NCBI RefSeq assembly: GCF_019218295.1
Contig: NZ_JAHUZF010000004.1
Coordinates: 248,001 to 312,000, forward strand
Direction of reading: 5' to 3'
Length of the DNA: 64,000 bases
Origin: Maritimibacter sp. DP1N21-5
GTDB taxonomy: Bacteria; Pseudomonadota; Alphaproteobacteria; Rhodobacterales; Rhodobacteraceae
Within the stretch, counting starts at the first letter, position 1. Every line of letters begins with the position of its first letter. The position numbers and the translations under genes were made by a program. This document shows positions 35,366 to 44,285 of the stretch, in pieces. The notes beneath the pieces were generated by a model that searched no databases, had not been told where the DNA came from, and saw only the letters and a program-made list of their open reading frames with translations.

Positions 35366-36729
35366 TCGGGCAGCACCTTGCCAGGATTGAGGATGCCCGC
35401 AGGATCGAGCGCGGCCTTGATCGCGCGCATCACATCGAGCGCGACGGGGTCCTTGTGGCGTTCCATCGAGGGGCGCTTGAGCACGCCGATACCGTGTTCG
35501 GCGGAGAAGCTGCCGCCAAGCTCGGCCACGACGCGGTCCACCTCGGTCACGAGGGCGGACAGGTGGTCGGGATCCGCGCGTCCGGCGTAGATCACGTAGT
35601 GAATGTTGCCATCGCCCAGATGCGCGACGGAGATGTCCGTGGCTTCGGCGTCGAGCTCGGGCAGGCGCGCGGACATGCGGGCGAAGAAGACCGGCACCGC
35701 GTCGAGGGGAAGCGAAATGTCGTTCATCGCTTTGGCTCCGGGGGCGAGCATGATTTCGGCCGCTGCTTCGCGACGGTGCCACATGGCGGCGCGCTGGGCT
35801 TCGTTCTGGGCGATCACCGCATCGGCGATGAGACCTTCCTCGAGAGCATCCGACAGAACCTGCTCGAAGACCTCGCCGATCCCCGCGCCCCCACCGAGCT
35901 CGAGAAGAACGTTGACGTCCTGCGGGGTATCGAAGGGTTCCGGCATTGCGCGGGCAAGGCTGCGCTCGATGTAACTGCGCGGCATGTATTCGCAGGCTTC
36001 GACCATGCCGCCCGTCGCTTCCTGCAAACGGTTCAGGAGGGTGAGTGCCGCAGGGAGCGTTACCGGGGCGACCATCGCCGTCGTCAGGTGGCGGGGCAGG
36101 GGAACGAGCTTGACCACAGCGCGGGTGATAATCCCCAGCGTGCCCTCGGACCCGATAAGCAGGTCGCGCAGGTCATAACCCGAGTTGTCCTTGTGCAGCT
36201 CCGACATGAGGTCCATCACGCGGCCATCCGCCAGCACCGCCTCGAGCCCCAGCACCTGTGCCCGCGTGTTGCCATAGCGCAGGACATTCGAGCCACCCGC
36301 ATTGGTCGCAAGCATGCCCCCCAGCATGGCAGAGCCGCGTGCCCCGAAAACGACGGGAAAGGTCAGGCCATGCTCTGCCGCCGCATCGCGCAATCTGTCG
36401 AGGATCACGCCGGCCTCGATCACAGCCAGACGGGCCTCGGGCTTCAGGGCAAGGATATGGTTCATCCGTTCCAGGGACAGCATCGCCGCGCCCTGGGTCG
36501 ATGTGCCGCCGGACACGCCGGTGTTGCCCGACACCGGGACGATGGGTTGGCCGTGCCGGGTGGCCAGCGACAGTAGCGCCGAGACTTCCTCCGTAGAGCC
36601 GGGGCGCAGGACGCAGAGCGGTGTGGACAGGTATTTCCCCGCGGAATCCTGTGCGAACCGGGCGGTGTCCTGACCGGTCAACACGTGATCGGCCCCGATG
36701 ACGAGCCGTGCCGCTTCCATGAAATCCAT
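35362..36729 (-). CDS. FAD-binding oxidoreductase of the GlcD / D-2-hydroxyacid dehydrogenase type
   Basis: 455 aa. The FAD_binding_4 (VAO/PCMH) domain has [34 protein letters not shown] and [14 protein letters not shown]. The C-terminal FAD-linked oxidase domain has [17 protein letters not shown] and [14 protein letters not shown]. Relatives oxidise glycolate, D-lactate or D-2-hydroxyglutarate; which one cannot be read here. No iron-sulfur partner gene is adjacent. It sits between hemE and hemN without an evident link to haem synthesis. Confidence 0.9.
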   Translation of the reverse strand: MDFMEAARLVIGADHVLTGQDTARFAQDSAGKYLSTPLCVLRPGSTEEVSALLSLATRHGQPIVPVSGNTGVSGGTSTQGAAMLSLERMNHILALKPEARLAVIEAGVILDRLRDAAAEHGLTFPVVFGARGSAMLGGMLATNAGGSNVLRYGNTRAQVLGLEAVLADGRVMDLMSELHKDNSGYDLRDLLIGSEGTLGIITRAVVKLVPLPRHLTTAMVAPVTLPAALTLLNRLQEATGGMVEACEYMPRSYIERSLARAMPEPFDTPQDVNVLLELGGGAGIGEVFEQVLSDALEEGLIADAVIAQNEAQRAAMWHRREAAAEIMLAPGAKAMNDISLPLDAVPVFFARMSARLPELDAEATDISVAHLGDGNIHYVIYAGRADPDHLSALVTEVDRVVAELGGSFSAEHGIGVLKRPSMERHKDPVALDVMRAIKAALDPAGILNPGKVLPD

Positions 36730-36766
36730 GCTGCCCTCCCTGACTGAAGGCGCAGGCTAGTCGCAA

Positions 36767-38122
36767 TCAGACCGCTTGGCTATGGCCGGCCTCGTTCATC
36801 TCGTAGGCGTCGAAGTAGCGCGCGATCATGCGGGCGAGCGGGCGTGCGTGATCCTGAATGGCGAGCACGCCGTCCGTCAGTGTGACCGTGTCGGGCATCG
36901 CCTGATCCAGACCGTCGACCATGGCGATCACGCCGGCGGGCTCCACGCCATGTTTGCGCGCGATGGCGGTCAGGTCGGCGCGGAAGTCGCACAGGAGCGC
37001 CTCGATGATGCGACCGCGCAGCCGGTCGTCGCCCCGGAAGGCATGGCCGCGCGAAATGGCGAGCTGCCCGCCGCGCACCGCGGCCTGATATTTCGAGGTA
37101 GCTGGAGCGTTCTGGGCGTAACCCTGCGGATAGCGGCTGATCGAGGAGGCTCCGATACCGATCAGGATGCCGCTGCCGTCCTCGGTGTAGCCCTGGAAGT
37201 TCCGTCTGAGGGTGCCCTCGCGATGCGCCCGGGCCAGCCCGTCGGCAGGCTTGGCGAAATGGTCGATGCCGATTTCGGTGTGGCCAGCCGCCACGAACAT
37301 GTCGCGCGCTGTGTCGAAGAGGGCGAGCCGTTCCTCGGGTGACGGCAGCGCCTCGATCGGGATGAGGTTCTGGCGCCGGGCCATCCAAGGCACATGGGCA
37401 TAGCCGAAGAGCGCGATCCGGTCGGGATCGAGGGACAGAACCTGATCCACCGACCGCCGCATCCGGGTCAGCGTCTGGTGGGGCAGGCCGTAGAGCAGGT
37501 CGACGTTGAGCGAAGCGATGCCGCGGGCGCGCAACCCGTCGACGGCCGCCTTCGTCACCTCGTAACTCTGCGGGCGGCCGATGACTTCCTGGATCATCGG
37601 ATCGAAATCCTGAACACCGATCGACGCGCGGTTGAGGCCGATTTCCGCCAGGGCGTCCATCCGGTCGTCGTCGATTTCGTTGGGGTCGATCTCGACCGAG
37701 AACTGCGCGCCCGGTGCGAGAGGCGCAGTGGTGAAGATCGCCGCCCCAAGCCGTCGCATCATGTCCGGCTGAAGGAGCGTGGGCGTGCCGCCACCCCAGT
37801 GCAGATGGCCGAGCTGAACGCCCTCGGGCAGTATGTCCGCCAGAAGTTTCAGCTCCTGCATAAGCGTACCTACATAGGCCTCGACCGGCTCTGCCGTCGT
37901 CGTGCCCTGCGTGCGGCAGGCGCAGAACCAGCACAGCCGACGGCAGAAGGGCACGTGAAGGTAGAGCGAGATGTTCGACCCCTCCGGGATCGTCTTGATC
38001 CAGTCGGTGACCGTCTCGGTCGTGACGCCGCCGGCGAAATGCGGAGCGGTCGGATAGCTCGTGTAACGCGGCACACGCGCGTCAAAGAGCCCCAGCTTGC
38101 GAAGTTGCACAATGTTGTTCAT
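36767..38122 (-). CDS. hemN: Oxygen-independent coproporphyrinogen III oxidase (radical SAM)
   Basis: 451 aa. The radical-SAM cluster CRRLCWFC (about residues 60-67) with a further Cys two residues on is typical of HemN. Other marks: YLHVPFC, LHWGGGTPT, SVEIDPNEID, GLPHQT and GIGASSIS. It replaces HemF without oxygen. The ATG at 38122 lies only a few bases after the likely transcription start set by the TATAAA box and the FNR site, and no Shine-Dalgarno is visible, so the mRNA may be leaderless. Regulated by FnrL (inferred). Confidence 0.96.
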   Translation of the reverse strand: MNNIVQLRKLGLFDARVPRYTSYPTAPHFAGGVTTETVTDWIKTIPEGSNISLYLHVPFCRRLCWFCACRTQGTTTAEPVEAYVGTLMQELKLLADILPEGVQLGHLHWGGGTPTLLQPDMMRRLGAAIFTTAPLAPGAQFSVEIDPNEIDDDRMDALAEIGLNRASIGVQDFDPMIQEVIGRPQSYEVTKAAVDGLRARGIASLNVDLLYGLPHQTLTRMRRSVDQVLSLDPDRIALFGYAHVPWMARRQNLIPIEALPSPEERLALFDTARDMFVAAGHTEIGIDHFAKPADGLARAHREGTLRRNFQGYTEDGSGILIGIGASSISRYPQGYAQNAPATSKYQAAVRGGQLAISRGHAFRGDDRLRGRIIEALLCDFRADLTAIARKHGVEPAGVIAMVDGLDQAMPDTVTLTDGVLAIQDHARPLARMIARYFDAYEMNEAGHSQAV

Positions 38123-38131
38123 TGGGCTAGC

Positions 38132-38137
38132 TTTATA
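38132..38137 (-). promoter_or_regulatory. -10 box of the hemN promoter
   Basis: TATAAA on the minus strand, 20 bases downstream of the FNR box, close to a class II FNR-activated layout. Start of transcription would fall near 38125, about three bases before the hemN ATG. Confidence 0.6.
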
Positions 38138-38157
38138 GGTGCTTTTGGCGCGCGACA

Positions 38158-38171
38158 TTGACACGGATCAA
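38158..38171. promoter_or_regulatory. FNR-type box between hemN and fnrL
   Basis: TTGACACGGATCAA matches the FNR consensus TTGAT-N4-ATCAA with one change. For hemN it is placed for activation; for fnrL it is 15 bases before the ATG, which would suit autorepression. Confidence 0.85.
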
Positions 38172-38186
38172 AAAGGCCCCCTCGCG

Positions 38187-38927
38187 ATGGGATCTCTTCA
38201 CCTTGACCTCAAGGACTGTTCCAATTGTCCGATCCGGCACCGCGCCGTGTGCTCGCGTTGCGAGCCGGACGAATTGGAAACTCTCGAGGAGATCAAGTAT
38301 TACCGGACCTACGAAGCGGGTCAGCCGATCCTGTGGAAGGGCGACCACATGGAGTTCGTGGCTTCGGTCGTGACCGGGATCGCGACCTTGTCGCAGACGA
38401 TGGAAGACGGGCGCACCCAGATGGTCGGCCTGCTTCTGCCTTCGGATTTCATCGGCCGTCCGGGCCGCACCGAAGCCCCCTTCGACGTGACGGCGGTGAG
38501 CGATGTCACCGTCTGCTGCTTCCGGCGTCGGCCCTTCGAGGGGCTCATGACCACGACGCCCCATATCGGCCAGCGGCTTCTGGAAATGACGCTGGACGAG
38601 CTCGATTCGGCACGGGAGTGGATGACGGTCCTGGGCCGCAAGACGGCGCGCGAAAAGATTGCCTCGCTCCTCGTCATCGTGGCACGGCGCGATGCGTCGC
38701 TGCGCAAGCAATCGCCCAAGAATGGCATGATCTTCGACCTGCCCCTGACCCGGGAGTCGATGGCGGACTACCTCGGGCTCACGCTTGAAACGGTAAGCCG
38801 CCAGATCTCGGCCCTGAAGAAGGAAGGGATCATCGAACTCGAGGGCAAGCGGCGCGTGATCGTGCCGGATTTCGAGACCCTGCTTCTGGAAACCGGCGAC
38901 GATGTGGACGGCGGGTTCATATCCTGA
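38187..38927 (+). CDS. fnrL: FNR-type oxygen-sensing transcription regulator
   Basis: 246 aa Crp/Fnr protein. N-terminal cysteines at 11, 14, 22 and 25 plus Cys110/111 can hold the oxygen-labile 4Fe-4S cluster. The C-terminal winged helix-turn-helix contains ESMADYLGLTLETVSRQ with the E-xx-SR residues that read TTGAT. It turns on low-oxygen genes such as hemN and ccoNOQP. The ATG at 38187 is used because the FNR box occupies the bases that a longer reading would translate. Confidence 0.95.
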   Translation: MGSLHLDLKDCSNCPIRHRAVCSRCEPDELETLEEIKYYRTYEAGQPILWKGDHMEFVASVVTGIATLSQTMEDGRTQMVGLLLPSDFIGRPGRTEAPFDVTAVSDVTVCCFRRRPFEGLMTTTPHIGQRLLEMTLDELDSAREWMTVLGRKTAREKIASLLVIVARRDASLRKQSPKNGMIFDLPLTRESMADYLGLTLETVSRQISALKKEGIIELEGKRRVIVPDFETLLLETGDDVDGGFIS

Positions 38928-38945
38928 TCGCTGTCCCCGAGGGTC

Positions 38946-38982
38946 CGCAGGGGCCGGCCATTGGCCATCCCCTGCGTTTTTC
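38946..38982 (+). terminator. Intrinsic terminator of fnrL
   Basis: CGCAGGGG (38946-38953) pairs with CCCCTGCG (38969-38976), followed by TTTTTCC. Confidence 0.85.
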
Positions 38983-38996
38983 CGTTCGAAGACGGG

Positions 38997-39305
38997 CTAG
39001 GCGTTAGGTTCGACCGTCTTGAAGACCAGCCCGCAGTTCTTGGATTCCGAGGCGATCTGGCGCGCATTCATCTGGCCCTTGTAGAGGGCAAGCTGAGACG
39101 CAGCCTGGTCGTTGCCGCCCACGAAGAAGGCCGCTGGCCAGAACAGCACGACCGCCACGCCCGTCGCGATGGCGTCCCGTGACGCGTTCTGGTCCTGAAC
39201 CCCAGCGGCTGCGCTGGTCTGAGCGGCGACTTCCCGCGCTTTCGTTTCGATCTGACGACATGACAGCCCGCTGTAGGTATCCGCCGGTATGTCGATGGCC
39301 TTCAC
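38997..39305 (-). CDS. Small lipoprotein-like protein whose signal sequence lies upstream of the only in-frame start
   Basis: 102 aa from GTG 39305. The same frame upstream encodes a lipoprotein signal end, LLAAALTGCAG, directly joined to this chain (bases about 39306-39353), but reaches a TGA (39369-39371) without any start codon. A GTG at 39372 in the neighbouring frame would give MIRNL and join correctly if one base were removed near 39356-39358. So the gene is either broken by a one-base insertion or the sequence has an error. The mature part has two Cys and a hydrophobic segment (ATGVAVVLFWPAAFFVGG). Family not recognised; such proteins are frequent in Rhodobacterales. Confidence 0.6.
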   Translation of the reverse strand: MKAIDIPADTYSGLSCRQIETKAREVAAQTSAAAGVQDQNASRDAIATGVAVVLFWPAAFFVGGNDQAASQLALYKGQMNARQIASESKNCGLVFKTVEPNA

Positions 39306-39397
39306 GTTCGAAGACGAACCGGCGCATCCCGTAAGTGCGGCCGCTAGAAGAACTTGGCAAGTTCCTGATCACTAAAAGTAAGTTCGGATTATCGGAA

Positions 39398-39427
39398 AGA
39401 AAAAGGCCGGTGGAAAACCACCGGCCA
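39398..39427 (-). terminator. Intrinsic terminator of the UspA-family gene
   Basis: GGCCGGTGG-aaaa-CCACCGGCC (39405-39426), a perfect 9-bp stem; on the minus strand it is followed by TTTTTCTTT. Confidence 0.9.
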
Positions 39428-39467
39428 AGTCGTTCAGGGAGGGGTGGACGTGTCGTCCGTCACGTCC

Positions 39468-40307
39468 TCAATGCGCGAGGAAGAGCGGAAGTTCCGCGGC
39501 CTCGAGCATGTTGCGCGTTGCTCCGCCCATGATCGATTCCCGGAACCGCGAATGGCTGTAGGCGCCCATGACGAGCATGTCGGCGTCCACATCCGAAGCG
39601 TGACGCATCAGGACGTCTGCCACACGCGGCATGGTCTTGGACAGGACCGACACTTCGGCACGGATGCCGTGGCGGGCGAGGAACTGCGACAGCTGGCCGC
39701 CGGGGTCCGACCGTTCCGGTCCGTGCTTGGGCGGGTCGATGATCGCCACGCTCACCGTATCGGCGGCCTTAAGGAAGGGCAGCGCGGCGCGGGTGGCGCG
39801 CATCGCCTCGCGGCTTTCGTTCCAGCCGATCACGACGCGGTCGATCTTATCAGGGAATGCCTTGCCGTCCGGCTGCACGATCACCGGCACGTCGCCTTCG
39901 AACATCGCGGCCTCGACGATGGCTTCGGTGTCGTGCCCGCGACCCTGACCATAGGGGCGGGGCAGGATCACGAGATCGGAGAAGCGGGTGCGATGCGCAA
40001 CGAGGGCGTTGAGCCCGATCATTTGCGCGGAAATGCCGGTGGCAGACCAGTTGAAGGTCACGCCGGCGAGCTTGGAACGGGCGTGGTTTTCAAGCGATAG
40101 CGCCTCTTCCCGCGCCGCCTGTAGCGTGTCCTGCATGACGACCGCGGTCGCCCCGGCATAGTAGAAACCCGGCTGTGTCCGGTCGAGTCCCAGGCACAGC
40201 ACGTCGAGATGCGCCTCTTCCTGCTGGGTCAGCGCGATTGCCGCCTGAAGGGCCGACGCGGAGCCGTCGATGTCAGTGATCACAGTGGTGATGGAGCGAA
40301 AGGCCAT
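39468..40307 (-). CDS. Tandem universal stress protein (two UspA domains)
   Basis: 279 aa. Two UspA units are visible: the first up to about residue 145 (weak ATP site), the second from about 155 with VVIGWNESREAMRA and the ATP loop GAYSHSRFRESIMGGATRNML-type end. ACAGGAGG precedes the ATG. It is divergent from ccoN and shares the spacer that carries two FNR boxes. An UspA-like gene in this position is known next to ccoN in Paracoccus and Rhodobacter, where it is low-oxygen induced; regulation here is inferred. Confidence 0.9.
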   Translation of the reverse strand: MAFRSITTVITDIDGSASALQAAIALTQQEEAHLDVLCLGLDRTQPGFYYAGATAVVMQDTLQAAREEALSLENHARSKLAGVTFNWSATGISAQMIGLNALVAHRTRFSDLVILPRPYGQGRGHDTEAIVEAAMFEGDVPVIVQPDGKAFPDKIDRVVIGWNESREAMRATRAALPFLKAADTVSVAIIDPPKHGPERSDPGGQLSQFLARHGIRAEVSVLSKTMPRVADVLMRHASDVDADMLVMGAYSHSRFRESIMGGATRNMLEAAELPLFLAH

Positions 40308-40395
40308 GTCCGCCTCCTGTTGGTAGGGCCTTTCCTGAGAAAGACCGGGTCAAGGGTAATTGTTCCAACATTGCGGCGCAGCCACGGCCATCGCC

Positions 40396-40409
40396 TTGAT
40401 TTGGGTCAA
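40396..40409. promoter_or_regulatory. FNR-type box 1 in the uspA/ccoN spacer
   Basis: TTGATTTGGGTCAA: TTGAT-N4-GTCAA. It lies 88 bases from the UspA-gene start and 151 from ccoN, and may serve the UspA gene or both. Confidence 0.8.
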
Positions 40410-40439
40410 ACCCGTTTTTTCCGGTCTCATAGGAAGCTT

Positions 40440-40453
40440 TTGACATGGATCAA
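40440..40453. promoter_or_regulatory. FNR-type box 2 in the uspA/ccoN spacer
   Basis: TTGACATGGATCAA: TTGAC-N4-ATCAA, 107 bases before the ccoN ATG. Centre-to-centre distance to box 1 is 44 bases, about four helical turns, so both sites face the same side of the DNA. Confidence 0.85.
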
Positions 40454-40560
40454 GGTTAATGGACGGCGAAACGTTCAAATCCCCAGTCAGTCGAACAGCG
40501 CGGACTGATGGGATTCGTCTCTCGGATGTCTTGCGCGATGACAGACAGAAGGGACGAAAA

Positions 40561-42159
40561 ATGTGGGATTATCTCAAGCTGGTAATCTTCGGCCTCATTG
40601 CAGTGCTGGCCGCGATTGCCACGACCTATGCCCGCGATCTTGCTTACCTGGTCCACGCCATTCTGGTCGTGGCGATCGCAGGCGGCATGTTCATCTTTAC
40701 CCTGCGCCGCATGGGTCATGAACCTGCTCCGAAATCCGGGTATCTCGACGGGCCGATCCGCTGGGGTGTGGCTCTCACCGCCTTCTGGGGCGTCGTGGGC
40801 TTCCTCGTCGGGACCTATATCGCGTTCATGCTCGCGTTTCCGCAGATGAACTTTGCCTGGGCCGAGGGCTTCCTCAACTTCGGCCGCCTGCGGCCGCTGC
40901 ATACCTCGGCGGTGATCTTCGCCTTCGGGGGCACGGCGCTCATCACTTCGTCCTTCTACGTGGTCCAGCGGACCTCGGGCGCGCGCCTGTGGAATGACGG
41001 GCTCGCCTGGTTCGTCTTCTGGGGCTACCAGATCGTCATCCTGCTCGCCGCGACCGGCTATGTGCTGGGCTCCACACAGGGCAAGGAATACGCCGAACCG
41101 GAATGGTATGTGGACCTCTGGCTCACCATCGTCTGGGTCGCCTATCTGCTGGTCTTCCTCGGTACGCTGATGAAACGGAAAGAACCCCACATCTACGTGG
41201 CGAACTGGTTCTACCTGTCCTTCATCATCACCATCGCGATGCTTCACGTGGTCAACAACCTGTCGATCCCGGTGTCGATCTTCGGCTCGAAGTCGGTGCA
41301 GGTCTTTGCCGGTGTGCAGGACGCGATGACACAGTGGTGGTATGGCCACAACGCCGTGGGCTTCTTCCTGACCGCGGGCTTCCTGGGCATGATGTATTAC
41401 TTCATTCCGAAGCAGGCCGAGCGCCCCGTGTTCTCCTACAAGCTGTCGATCATCCACTTCTGGGCGCTGATCTTCCTCTACATCTGGGCCGGTCCGCACC
41501 ACCTCCATTACACCGCGCTGCCGGATTGGGCCTCGACCCTCGGCATGGTGTTCTCGGTCGTGCTCTGGATGCCGTCCTGGGGTGGCATGATCAACGGCCT
41601 GATGACGCTCTCGGGCGCCTGGGACAAGCTGCGCACCGACCCGATCATCCGCATGATGGTCATCTCGGTGGGCTTCTACGGCATGTCGACCTTCGAAGGC
41701 CCGATGATGTCCATCAAGGCTGTCAACTCGCTCAGCCACTACACGGACTGGACCATCGGTCACGTGCACTCGGGTGCTCTGGGCTGGAACGGCATGATCA
41801 CCTTCGGGATGCTCTACTTCCTGTTCCCGAAACTGTGGAACAAGCAGGGTCTCTACTCCCTCAAACTCGTGAGCTGGCACTTCTGGCTCGCCACCATCGG
41901 GATCATTCTCTACGCCGCCGCCATGTGGGTGTCGGGGATCATGGAAGGCCTGATGTGGCGCGAAGTGGACGCACAGGGCTTCCTCGTGAACTCCTTCGCC
42001 GACACGGTTGCCGCCAAGTTCCCGATGTATGTGGTCCGCGGTCTGGGCGGGGTGCTCTACCTCACTGGTGCGCTGATCATGGCCTACAACCTCTGGATGA
42101 CGGTGCGTCGTGCCCCGCTGGCTGAGCCCAGCACCACTGCCGCCGTCGCCGCCGAATAA
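40561..42159 (+). CDS. ccoN: cbb3-type cytochrome c oxidase subunit I
   Basis: 532 aa, about 12 helices. The catalytic subunit of the high-affinity oxidase. Haem and CuB ligands are visible: [10 protein letters not shown] (low-spin haem b His), [10 protein letters not shown] and GPHHLHYT (CuB His), and [12 protein letters not shown] (haem ligands). The ATG at 40561 has GAAGGGA upstream; an upstream GTG-type extension would reach into the regulatory spacer right after the FNR box and is rejected. First gene of ccoNOQP. Confidence 0.97.
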   Translation: MWDYLKLVIFGLIAVLAAIATTYARDLAYLVHAILVVAIAGGMFIFTLRRMGHEPAPKSGYLDGPIRWGVALTAFWGVVGFLVGTYIAFMLAFPQMNFAWAEGFLNFGRLRPLHTSAVIFAFGGTALITSSFYVVQRTSGARLWNDGLAWFVFWGYQIVILLAATGYVLGSTQGKEYAEPEWYVDLWLTIVWVAYLLVFLGTLMKRKEPHIYVANWFYLSFIITIAMLHVVNNLSIPVSIFGSKSVQVFAGVQDAMTQWWYGHNAVGFFLTAGFLGMMYYFIPKQAERPVFSYKLSIIHFWALIFLYIWAGPHHLHYTALPDWASTLGMVFSVVLWMPSWGGMINGLMTLSGAWDKLRTDPIIRMMVISVGFYGMSTFEGPMMSIKAVNSLSHYTDWTIGHVHSGALGWNGMITFGMLYFLFPKLWNKQGLYSLKLVSWHFWLATIGIILYAAAMWVSGIMEGLMWREVDAQGFLVNSFADTVAAKFPMYVVRGLGGVLYLTGALIMAYNLWMTVRRAPLAEPSTTAAVAAE

Positions 42160-42173
42160 GGGGAACCAGATCA

Positions 42174-42926
42174 ATGGCAATCCTTGATAAACACGCCGTC
42201 CTCGAGAAGAACGCCACGCTCCTGCTGGTCTTCTCGCTCCTCGTGGTCACCGTCGGCGGCATCGTCGAGATCGCGCCCCTCTTCTACCTCGAGAACACCA
42301 TCGAGGACGTGGAAGGGGTGCGGCCCTACTCGCCGCTCGAGATGGAAGGCCGGAACATCTATATCCGCGAAGGCTGCTACGTGTGCCATTCGCAGATGAT
42401 CCGGCCGATGCGCGACGAGGTGGAACGCTACGGACACTACTCGCTGGCCGCGGAGTCGCAATACGACCATCCGTTCCAGTGGGGCTCCAAGCGCACCGGT
42501 CCCGACCTCGCCCGTGTGGGCGGACGCTACTCGGACGAATGGCACGTGGATCACCTCGTGAACCCGCAGTCCGTGGTGCCGGAGTCGGTGATGCCGAACT
42601 ACGCCTACCTGCTCGACCGTCCGATCGACGGGCGCTATGTCGAGGACGTGTTGCGCACCAACCGCTTCGTCGGCGTTCCCTACACGGACGAGCAACTCGA
42701 GATGGCGGTCGCGGACTTCAAGTCCCAGGCCGACCCTGACGGGATCGTCTTCGAGGACAGCGACGCAGGCGGGGTCGTGGAACGCTACCCCGGCGCACAG
42801 ATCCGCAACTTCGACGGGCAGCCGCAGCTGACCGAGATGGACGCGCTCATCGCCTACATGCAGATGCTGGGCACGCTCGTCGACTTCTCGGAATTCGAGC
42901 AGACGCCCGAAGACTGGATCCGGTGA
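42174..42926 (+). CDS. ccoO: cbb3-type cytochrome c oxidase subunit II (monohaem c)
   Basis: 250 aa. An N-terminal membrane helix (about 15-35) is followed by a periplasmic domain with one haem c site [12 protein letters not shown] and a Met ligand in VMPNYAYL. It passes electrons from CcoP to CcoN. It starts 14 bases after ccoN. Confidence 0.97.
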   Translation: MAILDKHAVLEKNATLLLVFSLLVVTVGGIVEIAPLFYLENTIEDVEGVRPYSPLEMEGRNIYIREGCYVCHSQMIRPMRDEVERYGHYSLAAESQYDHPFQWGSKRTGPDLARVGGRYSDEWHVDHLVNPQSVVPESVMPNYAYLLDRPIDGRYVEDVLRTNRFVGVPYTDEQLEMAVADFKSQADPDGIVFEDSDAGGVVERYPGAQIRNFDGQPQLTEMDALIAYMQMLGTLVDFSEFEQTPEDWIR

Positions 42927-42935
42927 GGCAGAACC

Positions 42936-43112
42936 ATGGACACCTATTCCATCTTTCGGGAAATCGCGGACAGCTGGGTGCTTCTCGCCATGTTTCTCTT
43001 CTTCGTTCTCATGGTTGTCTGGGTGTTTCGCCCCGGCTCCCGTGCGATCCACGAAGACGCGGCGCTGGCCCCCTTCCGTAACGATCAACCCGCGCAGAGC
43101 GCGGACAACTAA
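42936..43112 (+). CDS. ccoQ: cbb3-type cytochrome c oxidase small subunit (CcoQ/FixQ)
   Basis: 58 aa with one membrane helix (about 14-32, WVLLAMFLFFVLMVVWVF), followed by RPGSRAIHEDAA, the CcoQ pattern. CcoQ stabilises the complex. Between ccoO (9-base gap) and ccoP (12-base gap). Confidence 0.92.
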   Translation: MDTYSIFREIADSWVLLAMFLFFVLMVVWVFRPGSRAIHEDAALAPFRNDQPAQSADN

Positions 43113-43124
43113 GGAGGCCTGGAC

Positions 43125-43985
43125 ATGAGCGACAAGAAACAAGACGTCGGCACCACCGGCCATGAATGGGACGGCATCAAGGAGTTCAACAACCCCTTGC
43201 CGCGCTGGTGGGTCTGGACCTTCTACGCAACCATCGTCTGGGGCATCGGCTATACCATCGCCTATCCGGCCTGGCCGCTGATCAACGGGGCGACACGCGG
43301 TGTTCTCGGGTATTCGACCCGCACCGAGGTGGCCTCCGAGATCGACCGCTTCGCCGAGATGAACGCGGGCATCAAGGCCGAACTTGCTGCGATGGACGTG
43401 ACCGAGATCGCGGCCAACGAAGCAGTGAGCAACTATGCGATCCAGTCCGGGCGTGCCACCTTCGCCACCTATTGCTCCCAGTGCCATGGCGCGGGGGCGG
43501 ACGGTGTGGCCGAAGGCAACGGCTATCCCAACCTGCTGGACGACGACTGGCTCTGGGGGGGCGATATCGAGGCGATCACCTATACGGTGACGCATGGTAT
43601 CCGCAACGGCACCGACGACGATGCCCGCTTCTCGGAAATGCCCGCCTTTGGCGACGACTACCTTTCGGACGAGGAAATCACCAACGTGGTGGCCTATGTC
43701 CGCTCGCTCTCCGGCATGGAGAGCATGGGTAACGTCGAAGAAGGCGCCGTGGTCTTTGCCGACAACTGCACGGCCTGCCATGGCGAGAACGCCCAGGGCG
43801 ACCGCGAGCAGGGTGCGCCCAACCTCGCGGATGCGATCTGGCTCTATGGCGGCGACGAGCAAAGCGTCGAGCATTCGGTCCGCGTCGGTCCGAAAGGCGC
43901 GATGCCGAACTGGAACGCCCGTCTGGACGAAGCCCAGATCAAGGCCGTCGCGGCCTATGTTCACCAGCTGGGTGGCGGCGAATAA
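43125..43985 (+). CDS. ccoP: cbb3-type cytochrome c oxidase subunit III (dihaem c)
   Basis: 286 aa. The cytoplasmic N-terminus has HEWDGIKEFNNPLPRWW, the CcoP signature, then a membrane helix (about 28-50) and two haem c sites, CSQCHG and CTACHG. It takes electrons from soluble or membrane cytochromes. AAGGAGG precedes the start. The 3' UTR holds three hairpins. Confidence 0.97.
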   Translation: MSDKKQDVGTTGHEWDGIKEFNNPLPRWWVWTFYATIVWGIGYTIAYPAWPLINGATRGVLGYSTRTEVASEIDRFAEMNAGIKAELAAMDVTEIAANEAVSNYAIQSGRATFATYCSQCHGAGADGVAEGNGYPNLLDDDWLWGGDIEAITYTVTHGIRNGTDDDARFSEMPAFGDDYLSDEEITNVVAYVRSLSGMESMGNVEEGAVVFADNCTACHGENAQGDREQGAPNLADAIWLYGGDEQSVEHSVRVGPKGAMPNWNARLDEAQIKAVAAYVHQLGGGE

Positions 43986-44005
43986 CGCCATCCTGCACCC
44001 GAGAT

Positions 44006-44079
44006 CCCCAAGGCCTCACTCCTTGGGGTGACGGCACCGACCCCTGATCCTGTTCGCGCGTTTCTCCGGGGTCGGTGCC
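44006..44079 (+). other. Structured 3' UTR of ccoNOQP: two stable hairpins before the terminator
   Basis: Hairpin 1: CCCCAAGG (44006-44013) with CCTTGGGG (44021-44028). Hairpin 2: GGCACCGACCCC (44033-44044) with GGGGTCGGTGCC (44068-44079), a perfect 12-bp stem with a 23-base loop. Together with the terminator they make about 110 structured bases. Confidence 0.75.
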
Positions 44080-44092
44080 AACCAAACAACTG

Positions 44093-44118
44093 GCCAGGGG
44101 GTGACCCCTGGCTTTTTT
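44093..44118 (+). terminator. Intrinsic terminator of ccoNOQP
   Basis: GCCAGGGG-GTGA-CCCCTGGC followed by six T. The loop is a GNRA tetraloop. Confidence 0.93.
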
Positions 44119-44210
44119 CATTATCGGACAGACTATCCGGAAAACATGTCCGAAAGATCTGCATTACGTAACGTCAACTTGCGCATGAAAGGCCGCCCGA
44201 CTGTGAAATG

Positions 44211-44224
44211 TTGATGCAAGTCAA
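44211..44224. promoter_or_regulatory. FNR-type box before ccoG
   Basis: TTGATGCAAGTCAA: TTGAT-N4-GTCAA, ending 61 bases before the ATG at 44286. A GATAGA -10-like string lies about 21 bases downstream, a class II spacing. It implies that ccoGHIS has its own promoter. Confidence 0.8.
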
Positions 44225-44285
44225 AGTTTGCGGCTTTTCGGATCGGATAGATGACACGGTAATGACAAGCGCGACGGAAGATTCC

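Noticed and set aside
40459..40560. Longer ccoN reading frame starting right after the second FNR box
   Set aside because: The added residues are hydrophilic and unlike CcoN N-termini, and the start would fall within the expected promoter; ATG 40561 has a ribosome site.
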